Shown here: positions 1 through 5,780 of the stretch, piece by piece
Numbering within the stretch: position 1 is the first letter of the stretch
Layout of the letters: every line of letters begins with the position of its first letter
Assembly: GCA_021839785.1 (NCBI GenBank)
Contig: JAKCAB010000557.1
Location: forward strand, 1-6,781
Direction: 5' to 3'
Length of the DNA stretch: 6,781 nt
Source: a bacterium
GTDB taxonomy: Bacteria > Verrucomicrobiota > Verrucomicrobiae > Limisphaerales > J093
Translations under genes and position numbers: made by a program
The notes under the pieces: model-generated
What the model was told of the DNA's origin: nothing
Database searches by the model: none
What the model saw: only the letters and a program-made list of their open reading frames with translations

Positions 1-1258
1 TCATTTCCATCCGCTTGCGCGGATCGGCCTCCGGGCCGCTGTCGATCTCGTGAAAAGTCGTGATGAGGTCCGGCAGCATGAAAGCGTCCGGATCCTTTGG
101 GCTCAGGTAATTGCGGCCTTTCTCGGTCAGGTCAGACTCGTGGCCTTTTTCGTCGATGGCGAAGAACAGTTCTTCCTTTTGCGCGTAAAGCGTCTTCTTG
201 GATTGGTCGGCGTGCAGCTCCAGTTCCGCAGCGTTCATCAACTGGGCGTTCTCGGGGTTCTCGAGGAGCTTCATCAGACCCGTCGAGCGCGGATTGCCCA
301 TCTTGACGCGGTAGAGCAACAGGCCGATCTCGCGCTGCAGGTTTTCCGGTTCAATGGGGTTCGAGCCGTCGTCGGGATGGAGTTTCTTGATCAGCGCCTC
401 CGCCTCGCGCAGGAAGCGATCGCAAAGCTGCTCTTGGGCATGGACAATGCCCTGCACCGGCGTCTTGAAGTCGGTGTACAGTGCGTTGTCCTGGTTGACG
501 ACCGCCGGTCCGCTGATGATCAGCGGCGTGCGCGCCTCATCGATCAGGATCGAGTCCACCTCGTCCACAATGGCGAAGTAATGGCCGCGCTGGACCTGGT
601 CTTCCTTGCGCACGGCCATGCCGTTGTCGCGCAGGTAATCGAAACCGTACTCCGCGTTTGTGCCGTAGGTGATGTCGCAGTAATACTGCTGCCGGCGGAC
701 GGCCGGGCTTTGATCGTGGAGGATGCAACCCACGGTCAACCCGAGGAACCGGTAAACCGCCCCCATCCATTCCGAGTCACGCGCGGCGAGGTAGTCGTTC
801 ACGGTGACGACATGCACCCCGCGGCCGCTCAGGGCGTTGAGGAACACGGGCATGGTGGCTACCAGGGTTTTGCCTTCGCCGGTGGCCATTTCGGCGATGC
901 GGCCTTTGTGCAGCGACCAGCCGCCGATCAATTGCACGTCGAAGGGGATCATGTCCCAGACGAGTTCATGCCCGCGCACGTTGATCTTCTCCTTGCGGTC
1001 AAACATGCGGCGGCAGGCGTTCTTCACCGCGGCGAACGCCTCGGGCAACAGGTCGTCCAGGCGACGCGCCAGTTCCGCGTTGTCGGTGATCCGCGAAAGT
1101 TCGGCTTTCCAGGCCGCGGTTTTCTCGCGCAGCGCTTCGTCGCTCAAGGACTGGAGCGACTGTTCAAACTCGTTGATGCGGGCAACCAACGGCCGCAGAC
1201 GCCGCACTTCGCGGTCGTTCTTGGTGCCAAAGACCTTTTTGATAATCCAGAGAGCCAT
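1..1258 (-). CDS. secA: Preprotein translocase ATPase SecA, N-terminal part (gene runs off the left edge)
   Basis: SecA is the peripheral ATPase that pushes signal-peptide-bearing proteins through the SecYEG channel of the inner membrane. The visible 419 residues begin [11 protein letters not shown] and stay open to the window edge; the C-terminal part (second nucleotide-binding fold, helical wing/scaffold, tail) lies outside. Residues 105-113 carry the Q-motif stretch PFDVQLIGG, 121-131 the Walker A segment [11 protein letters not shown], 150-160 [11 protein letters not shown], 197-212 [16 protein letters not shown], and 231-250 the Walker B block VDEVD followed by the SecA signature [11 protein letters not shown]. 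From about 252 to 365 the preprotein cross-linking region is roughly 75-80 residues longer than I recall for the E. coli or Bacillus proteins. The ATG at 1256-1258 is chosen because it gives the normal SecA N-terminus; no convincing Shine-Dalgarno sequence precedes it. tRNA-Ala lies upstream on the same strand. Confidence 0.97.
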   Translation of the reverse strand, partial: MALWIIKKVFGTKNDREVRRLRPLVARINEFEQSLQSLSDEALREKTAAWKAELSRITDNAELARRLDDLLPEAFAAVKNACRRMFDRKEKINVRGHELVWDMIPFDVQLIGGWSLHKGRIAEMATGEGKTLVATMPVFLNALSGRGVHVVTVNDYLAARDSEWMGAVYRFLGLTVGCILHDQSPAVRRQQYYCDITYGTNAEYGFDYLRDNGMAVRKEDQVQRGHYFAIVDEVDSILIDEARTPLIISGPAVVNQDNALYTDFKTPVQGIVHAQEQLCDRFLREAEALIKKLHPDDGSNPIEPENLQREIGLLLYRVKMGNPRSTGLMKLLENPENAQLMNAAELELHADQSKKTLYAQKEELFFAIDEKGHESDLTEKGRNYLSPKDPDAFMLPDLITTFHEIDSGPEADPRKRMEM

Positions 1259-1470
1259 GTGAAAGAATCAGCTATTGCAGGCTACGGGAAGCGACCGGGG
1301 GCGTCAAAGCAATTGGGCGGCCAACCGGGCTGGCTGGCACAAAAACCACGCCGACTGGCTCCGCGCATTGGGTGGATCGCCAATCTGCGCTACGCGTTGT
1401 TTCCAAGCCTTCTGGATGAACGGGATGCGGATCTTGGAAAAAGAAACACGTAATCACCACCGCCTCTCCC

Positions 1471-1548
1471 GGCATTCAGGAGAACTGCCACCGGCTTGGG
1501 CAAGGTGGTGGAGCCGAGGGGGTTCGAACCCCTGACCTCCTGAATGCC
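1471..1548. repeat. 12-bp inverted repeat linking the tRNA-Ala anticodon arm and its 3' trailer
   Basis: GGCATTCAGGAG occurs on the plus strand at 1471-1482, and its exact reverse complement lies at 1537-1548 inside the tRNA gene. In the minus-strand transcript the copy in the tRNA covers the anticodon, the 3' half of the anticodon stem and the first variable-loop bases, and the second copy lies 24 nt past the CCA end. It may be a fragment copied from the tRNA gene, a trailer structure, or coincidence. Confidence 0.6.
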
Positions 1549-1581
1549 ATTCAGGCGCTCTACCAACTGAGCTACGACCCC
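1506..1581 (-). tRNA. tRNA-Ala (anticodon GGC), CCA encoded
   Basis: The minus strand folds into a full cloverleaf of 73 nt plus an encoded CCA. The acceptor stem is GGGGTCG with CGGCTCC (7 bp, two G-U pairs), the D stem is GCTC/GAGC with an 8-nt loop AGTTGGTA, the anticodon stem is CCTGA/TCAGG with loop ATGGCAT, and the T stem is AGGGG/CCCCT closing the loop TTCGAAC. The anticodon GGC (plus-strand 1546-1548) reads GCC and GCU alanine codons. The discriminator base is A at 1509, followed by CCA at 1508-1506, so the mature 3' end is encoded. The 3' trailer runs toward secA on the same strand, and I see no clean terminator between them, so read-through into secA is possible. Confidence 0.97.
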
Positions 1582-1597
1582 GACCAAAGCGGCCATC

Positions 1598-1625
1598 ACT
1601 CTAGGGTGTGGTCCAAATGTGTCAA
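1598..1625 (-). promoter_or_regulatory. Sigma70-type promoter of tRNA-Ala
   Basis: On the minus strand a perfect -35 box TTGACA (1625-1620) is followed after 16 bp by TAGAGT (1603-1598), which matches four of six positions of the -10 consensus. A start about 7 nt downstream would give a 5' leader of about 10 nt before the tRNA. The assignment is by consensus and position only. It lies downstream of the intrinsic terminator of the small upstream gene, so it would start a separate unit. Confidence 0.7.
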
Positions 1626-1764
1626 ACGTTTTGCCTGCCCGTTCAACTGGCTAGACCGATCCGGGACGCCGCGGGTACGGCATGCCGCACGGCTTCAGGC
1701 GGGAATTCTCGAGCAAACACAGGCGAATGATGTTCCGTGCTTGGGGCACTCGAATGGGCCGCGT

Positions 1765-1800
1765 AAAAGGAAAAGGCCACGCCGGTTGCGGCGCGGCCTT
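1765..1800 (-). terminator. Rho-independent terminator of the 54-codon gene
   Basis: Read on the minus strand, AAGGCCGCGCCG and CGGCGTGGCCTT form a 12-bp stem with a 4-nt loop (CAAC). One pair is G-U. A T-rich tail TTCCTTTT follows, extending the two Ts of the stem. On the plus strand the same position would be an A-C mismatch and no T tract follows, so the orientation is minus. It lies 25 nt beyond the stop codon of the small gene and upstream of the tRNA promoter. Confidence 0.88.
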
Positions 1801-1825
1801 CAAACTCGTCTTCACAATAACCCGG

Positions 1826-1990
1826 TTACCCGGCCATCTGCTCCGACCAATCACTAAACCGGAGGAACTCGCGAATCTTCCGCCGTTCGTACCGGTTTTT
1901 CTTCTGTTTGCCCGGCCGGTCTTCGGTCTGGCGAAACGGATGCTTGGGATTGCGGATGGTTTCGGTGATCACTTCGAGTGACTTTGGCAT
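1826..1990 (-). CDS. Small basic protein of unknown function, 54 residues
   Basis: I do not recognise this protein. It begins MPKSLEVITETIRNPKHPF, has a very basic centre (KQKKNRYERRKIR, about residues 28-40) and ends REFLRFSDWSEQMAG. It contains 14 Lys/Arg against 8 Asp/Glu, with no cysteine, signal peptide or membrane segment, so a cytoplasmic, possibly nucleic-acid-binding role is a guess from composition only. Three things argue that it is a real gene. AGGTGAG is placed 5 nt before the ATG, a strong intrinsic terminator starts 25 nt after the TAA, and the frame uses GC-ending codons mostly like its neighbours. It stands alone as a one-gene unit between dus and tRNA-Ala. The leader contains a hairpin and, farther upstream, a cluster of palindromic sites that could be operators. 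Confidence 0.75.
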   Translation of the reverse strand: MPKSLEVITETIRNPKHPFRQTEDRPGKQKKNRYERRKIREFLRFSDWSEQMAG

Positions 1991-1995
1991 AGCAT

Positions 1996-2002
1996 CTCAC
2001 CT
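1996..2002 (-). promoter_or_regulatory. Shine-Dalgarno sequence of the 54-codon gene
   Basis: AGGTGAG on the minus strand matches the 3' end of the anti-Shine-Dalgarno complement (AGGAGGTGA) and sits 5 nt before the ATG at 1990. It is the best ribosome-binding site in the window and fixes the start of the small gene. The nearby ATG at 1995-1993 is out of frame and too close to the site. Confidence 0.75.
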
Positions 2003-2032
2003 GGGTTGGTCCTGGGCTGGGAATCGGTGGCC

Positions 2033-2048
2033 CCGGCAGGGCTGCCGG
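2033..2048. repeat. Short hairpin in the leader of the 54-codon gene
   Basis: CCGGCAG and CTGCCGG form a perfect 7-bp inverted repeat around two bases. It ends about 40 nt before the start of the small gene on the minus strand. No T tract follows, so it is not a terminator. It may be a leader structure or a dyad protein-binding site. Confidence 0.5.
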
Positions 2049-2104
2049 TGATTTGCATTCCGCAATGCCAGATCCATCGATTCGCCCAGGTCATTACGAA
2101 GTCT

Positions 2105-2160
2105 GTGACACTGTCTTTCAGTACCACGTTCAAACAGTGTGACAAAACCGTGACGCTGTC
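2105..2160. repeat. Three related GTGACRCTGTC palindromic sites
   Basis: Plus-strand GTGACACTGTC (2105-2115) and GTGACGCTGTC (2150-2160) differ at one base. Between them, ACAGTGTGAC (2134-2143) is a related copy in inverted orientation, sharing ACAGTGT with the reverse complement of the first. Each direct copy contains a GAC...GTC dyad (GACA-C-TGTC in the first). The cluster lies 115-170 bp upstream of the small gene's start, a plausible place for operators, but no promoter was identified beside it. Confidence 0.5.
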
Positions 2161-2332
2161 CAATGGAAAATGAGCGCCACGGGTGGCTTCGGTTAGTTGC
2201 TCTGTTCTGGATACGCCGGGTTGCGTAGCGACGTTTTAGCGGCGTGCAAACCCTGCCGCCAGGCGGTTCGCAGCCAGGCAGTTTCCGCGACAGAATCGAG
2301 TGTGAGGGTCCGCAGTTCGGGTGTGACGGAGC

Positions 2333-3397
2333 TTACCGGTGTTCCCCGGCGAGCAGATCGCGTTCACCCAGCGGGACGGCAAACGGTTCCAACGGCATCG
2401 AGGAGTCGTGATCGAGAAACTCTGTGAACAGGTGGAACAACTCCGCGCGCCTTGTCACGCGGCGGGCGCGATCGAGGAACCGGCCGGTCGGCTCGATGCC
2501 GAGGCCGATATAGTTGAGATATTTCTTGAGGCGTTGGACGTGCGATGGTTCGCGCAGCTCAGCCGCCGCGGTGGCCTCGACCAAGGCGTGCAGGTAAGCG
2601 AGTACTTCGCGGCCAGTGGGCAGTCGCGGCGTTTCCCCGCGTCCCCACCGGCGGATTTGCTCGAAGATCCACGGATTACGAATCGCTCCGCGACCAATCA
2701 TCAACCCCCGTGCGGCGGTCCGGCCCAGCACTTCGTGGGCCTGCACGGCCGAATAGACGTTGCCATTGGCCAGGACGGGGAACGGCAGGCTCGCCGCCGC
2801 ACGCGCGATCAAGTCATACTGTACCGGGCTGCGGTACATTTCCGCGACCGTCCGGCCGTGGATGGTCACCCAGTCGAGCGGATGCCGCGCCAGCACGGCC
2901 AGCAAATCGTCGAAGCCGGCCGCGGAATCGAAACCCAGGCGGGTCTTGACTGTGAACTTCCCCGTCACCTCGGCCCGCAGTGCCCCAAGAATGGCGTCGA
3001 TGCGTGGCAGGTCGCGAAGCAGCCCGCCGCCCGCGCATTTGCGGTAAACCACCGGCGCCGGGCAACCCAGGTTCAAGTCGATGCCCGCCACCGGCAGCGT
3101 CTCTAGGAACCGGGCGGTGCGCACCAAGGCGGGAATGTCGTTGCCGATCAGTTGGGCAATGACCGGCCGGCCGGTGGCGTTTTCCGTGATGGACCGCACG
3201 ATCCACTTCTCCGGCGTCGAAGTGGCGTGCACACAGAAATACTCGGTGAAGTAAACGTCCGGGCCGCCGTAGCGGTGAATCAGCCGCCAGAACGCGAGGT
3301 CCGTCACGTCCTGCATCGGCGCCAACGCCAGCAGCGGCTCCGGTTCGGCGAGGCGTTGGTCCAAGCTCGCCACCGCGGGTAGGTCGGTAGCCGTCAT
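2333..3397 (-). CDS. dus: tRNA-dihydrouridine synthase (DUS family)
   Basis: Members of this FMN enzyme family use NADPH to reduce specific uridines in tRNA to dihydrouridine. The 354-residue protein shows the flavin-binding barrel start LLALAPMQDVTD (22-33), TEYF (51-54), the catalytic-cysteine motif LNLGCPAP (Cys112), VKTRLG (150-155) with the conserved lysine, IHGRT (179-183), ANGNV (210-214) and the phosphate-binding GLMIGRGAIRNP (231-242). A C-terminal helical RNA-binding domain begins near 262 (HVQRLKKYLNYIG at 286-298). TEYF and the C-terminus recall DusB/DusC proteins, but I cannot fix the subfamily or target uridine. The ATG at 3397 is chosen because it overlaps the stop of the upstream glycosidase gene as ATGA, suggesting coupled translation. 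An upstream ATG at 3421 would add eight non-conserved residues, mostly Gly/Pro. Pairing with a secreted glycosidase is unexpected for a tRNA-modification gene. Confidence 0.93.
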   Translation of the reverse strand: MTATDLPAVASLDQRLAEPEPLLALAPMQDVTDLAFWRLIHRYGGPDVYFTEYFCVHATSTPEKWIVRSITENATGRPVIAQLIGNDIPALVRTARFLETLPVAGIDLNLGCPAPVVYRKCAGGGLLRDLPRIDAILGALRAEVTGKFTVKTRLGFDSAAGFDDLLAVLARHPLDWVTIHGRTVAEMYRSPVQYDLIARAAASLPFPVLANGNVYSAVQAHEVLGRTAARGLMIGRGAIRNPWIFEQIRRWGRGETPRLPTGREVLAYLHALVEATAAAELREPSHVQRLKKYLNYIGLGIEPTGRFLDRARRVTRRAELFHLFTEFLDHDSSMPLEPFAVPLGERDLLAGEHR

Positions 3398-5592
3398 TCC
3401 ACCCGCACCCATCGGCGGCACAGGGTCGGACCGTCCGCGTGGCGGCCGGCCGGTTTGGCCTCCGCCTTGAGCAGGTATTGCCCGGCGGCGTGTGGTATGG
3501 CCAGCGACACGTCGAAGCTCGCGCTGCCCAAGGCTTCCAACTCGAACTTGCGTTCGGCGCGCGCCAGCCGCTTGCCGTTCGCGGTCTCCAGCGTGAGCCG
3601 GAGCGTGCCGTTGACCGGCGCGTCCGCGTCGTTCACGAGGCGGATGGGAAAGGCGCGTTCGGTTCCCGCGGCGAGCTTTGGCTGAAAGAAGTTCACGTAA
3701 ACGCCGAGCGGCTTGAACGCCTCGCCCACGTAGTCGGCGAAATGCGGCTCCAGCTTGAGCCGCTTCACGTCGAGCCAGTGGTCGGAGGTGAACACGCCGG
3801 GGTAACTCGCGGTCAGGTACACGAAATGGAGCACGCCGGCGTATTGCCGCGAAGCCCGCCAGTACTCGGTCAAGCCGGCCAGCAGGTACGCGTCCAGCGC
3901 GAAGCGCTCTTCGGCCGTCGAGTTCGTGCCCAGCAACAGCGGGTAGAGCTTCTCGGTGAGCAGGGTGGGGGAGCCGTCGCGATTCAGCCAGAGCCAGCCG
4001 TATTCGTTGATGAGCACCGCGCGGTCGTTGCGCGGGTAATGCCAGACCTGCGGTTTGGGATCGCGGGTCTCCAGGTCGGACATGCGAAACTGGACCTGGC
4101 CGCTCGACGCCGTGGGCTGGAACAAGTACGGGTGGTATTCGATCGGGTCATTCGGCCCGGCGGGCTCGTTGTAGCTGTTCTCCCAAGGCCGGTTCGACAG
4201 GTCCAGGCCGCGCACCGCGGGAATGATCTTCTGGCCGAACAACGGCTTCTGCGTTTCGTTGTTGGCGTCCCAAATCGCCACGCTGGGGTGGTTCCACAAA
4301 TCGCGCATCCAATCCCCGTACTGGCGGATCATCTCCGGCACGTCGTACTGGCGCGAATACTTCGCGTCCCAACTGGGCGCGCCCGTCCACACGAAGAACT
4401 CGTTCTGGATCAGCAGCCCGGCCTCGTCCGCCAGCTCGAACCACCGCTCCGGCGCCGGGCCGATGCAAAACCGAAACGCGTTCCAGTGCATTTCCTGCGG
4501 AATTTCCACCAGCAGCTTCCGCAACCATTTGTCGTTCCACGGCAGGTCGCGGCACTCCGGATCCTCGAAGAAGCGATGTAACGTGATGTTCGAACCGCGC
4601 AGGTAATACGGCCGGCCGTTCAGATAAAACCGCCCGGTTTTCGCGTCGCACCGAAACTCGCGCAGCCCGAAGCGCGTCGTCGTGGCATCGCCGCTGGTGG
4701 CGGTCGCCACTTCGTACAGCGCGGGATGCTCGGGCGACCACAGCTCCGCGGTCGGCAGGGCGACCGTTTGGGTCAGCGTCCGCTCCTCGCCGGGCCGGAG
4801 CGTCACCGACACCGGCTCGGCGGCGCCGACGGTTGGCTTGCGTTTCCAAGGTCGGACGAGCTGCGTCAATTCCGTGGTGCACGCCTGGGTGCCGCGGTTC
4901 TTGACCTTGGTCTGAACGACGATTTCCCGCGGCTCGATCCGCGGCGCGACCTGCACCGTTTCGATGGTTGGATTGTCGCTCAACCACAGCGTCACGCGGT
5001 CGTAAATGCCGGGCGTCCACTTCAGCTTCTCGAAATCCGTCCCCGCCGGATAATTGGCCGGCAGCATCCCCGGATGCGCGCCCACGCGGACGACGAGCAC
5101 GTTGTCGGCCCCGGCGTGGAGGTAGTCGCTCACGTCGAAGTAACTCGCCGTGAAACACCCCGGATACTCGCCGACCTTCGTGCCGTTCACCCACACCGCG
5201 GTGCCGAACTGCGCCTTGCCAATCCGCAGCGTGGCGGTCCGTTTGCGCTCCGGAATGCGAAACGTGCGGCGGTACCAAAAGTAACTGCGGCTCTGTCGCG
5301 GTACCCCCGCGCCGTCCACGCGCGCCGACTCGGGCAGCCGATGCTGGCGAATGCGATTGGCGATCAGTTCCTTGCTGTCGAACAAATCCACGTCCGCAAA
5401 CGGCGGCTCGGCCAGGTTGGCCAGCCCTGGCACCGGTGCGTGGTGTTTGAACTGGCCCGGCACCCAGTCGGTGGCGGCGGATTCCTCGATTTCCCATTCG
5501 TCGTCGAGCGACAGTTCGATCCGTTCGGCGCGCGCCGCCCAAAGGCCGATCGCGCCCCAAACCAGTGCCGTCAAGAAAGTCGGTATTCGCAT
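3394..5592 (-). CDS. Secreted glycoside hydrolase family 2 protein (beta-galactosidase/mannosidase-like)
   Basis: GH2 enzymes remove terminal beta-linked sugars by a retaining mechanism with two glutamates. This 732-residue protein has a signal peptide (MRIPTFLTALVWGAIGLWAARA, probable cut after ARA at 22). The sugar-binding jelly-roll domain spans about 25-207 (SRSYFWYRRTFRIP, AVWVNGTKVGEY), an immunoglobulin-like domain follows to about 310 (ELWSPEHPALYEV), and the TIM barrel spans about 311-600 (RFYLNGRPYYLRGSN). A C-terminal beta domain ends the protein. The likely acid/base is Glu446 in WDANNETQ and the nucleophile Glu530 in LINEYGW, 84 residues apart as expected. The usual GNES around the acid/base is replaced by NNET. 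The substrate cannot be told from sequence. The ATG at 5592 is preferred over in-frame ATGs at 5613 and 5691 because it places the signal peptide at the N-terminus; its ribosome-binding site is weak. It leads the pair with dus and diverges from the peptidase gene. Confidence 0.93.
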   Translation of the reverse strand: MRIPTFLTALVWGAIGLWAARAERIELSLDDEWEIEESAATDWVPGQFKHHAPVPGLANLAEPPFADVDLFDSKELIANRIRQHRLPESARVDGAGVPRQSRSYFWYRRTFRIPERKRTATLRIGKAQFGTAVWVNGTKVGEYPGCFTASYFDVSDYLHAGADNVLVVRVGAHPGMLPANYPAGTDFEKLKWTPGIYDRVTLWLSDNPTIETVQVAPRIEPREIVVQTKVKNRGTQACTTELTQLVRPWKRKPTVGAAEPVSVTLRPGEERTLTQTVALPTAELWSPEHPALYEVATATSGDATTTRFGLREFRCDAKTGRFYLNGRPYYLRGSNITLHRFFEDPECRDLPWNDKWLRKLLVEIPQEMHWNAFRFCIGPAPERWFELADEAGLLIQNEFFVWTGAPSWDAKYSRQYDVPEMIRQYGDWMRDLWNHPSVAIWDANNETQKPLFGQKIIPAVRGLDLSNRPWENSYNEPAGPNDPIEYHPYLFQPTASSGQVQFRMSDLETRDPKPQVWHYPRNDRAVLINEYGWLWLNRDGSPTLLTEKLYPLLLGTNSTAEERFALDAYLLAGLTEYWRASRQYAGVLHFVYLTASYPGVFTSDHWLDVKRLKLEPHFADYVGEAFKPLGVYVNFFQPKLAAGTERAFPIRLVNDADAPVNGTLRLTLETANGKRLARAERKFELEALGSASFDVSLAIPHAAGQYLLKAEAKPAGRHADGPTLCRRWVRVE

Positions 5593-5780
5593 ACTCACAG
5601 GTTCCGCGCGCATTGCTACCAGCCCGGCCGGCCGAAACACAATCCCTGTCTGAACCACTGTCGCCACATCCGCACCTTGCTGAATTTCCAAGCCGCGGAG
5701 TTTCGCCTTGCATTGTCGGTCCTTGGCCGGCGTTCCGCAATCCGCTTGCCGTCGCCGCGGTTCTTGCGAGCATCGCCGCG
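5593..5780. promoter_or_regulatory. Divergent intergenic region between GH2 and cysteine peptidase genes
   Basis: These 188 bp must carry the start signals for both divergent genes unless one is read from farther away. I find no good -35/-10 pair on either strand and no strong Shine-Dalgarno sequence before either start. The only clear structure is a 6-bp hairpin (5770-5784) that includes the peptidase start codon. Confidence 0.4.

Larger units (their letters stand above)
1991..2332. other. Non-coding stretch between dus and the 54-codon gene
   Basis: I see no credible gene in these 342 bp; the short open frames lack ribosome-binding sites and family resemblance. The part next to the small gene is its probable leader. 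It holds the Shine-Dalgarno site, a 7-bp inverted repeat at 2033-2048, and three related sites at 2105-2160. The part next to dus (2165-2332) has only weak GC-rich inverted repeats such as CCGCCAGGCGG and no T tract, so I cannot place a dus terminator. No good sigma70 promoter for the small gene is evident. Confidence 0.6.

Noticed and set aside
50..1453. Long plus-strand open frame (467 codons) opposite secA
   Set aside because: It is antisense to an unmistakable SecA reading frame, runs past its start and resembles no protein family; GC-rich codon use opens the opposite strand.
1436..1510. Possible terminator for tRNA-Ala: CACCACC/GGTGGTG pairing followed by a T-rich run
   Set aside because: The stem would use the CCA end of the tRNA, has a 42-nt loop, and the T tract starts several bases after it, so it is not a convincing intrinsic terminator.
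1506..1581. tRNA gene as an integration site of a mobile element
   Set aside because: No integrase gene or direct repeat of the tRNA 3' end was found in the window; the 12-bp match is inverted and involves the anticodon arm, not the 3' end.
1682..1981. 99-codon plus-strand frame over the terminator and the small gene
   Set aside because: It runs through an intrinsic terminator stem and antisense to the 54-codon gene, and lacks a ribosome-binding site.
2105..2160. Spaced repeats considered as a CRISPR-like array
   Set aside because: There are only three short, imperfect copies, one inverted, with unequal spacing of 18 and 6 bp; no cas gene is present.
1969..2163. 64-codon minus-strand frame upstream of the small gene
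   Set aside because: It has no ribosome-binding site, covers the repeat cluster and hairpin, and ends inside the better-supported small gene in another frame.
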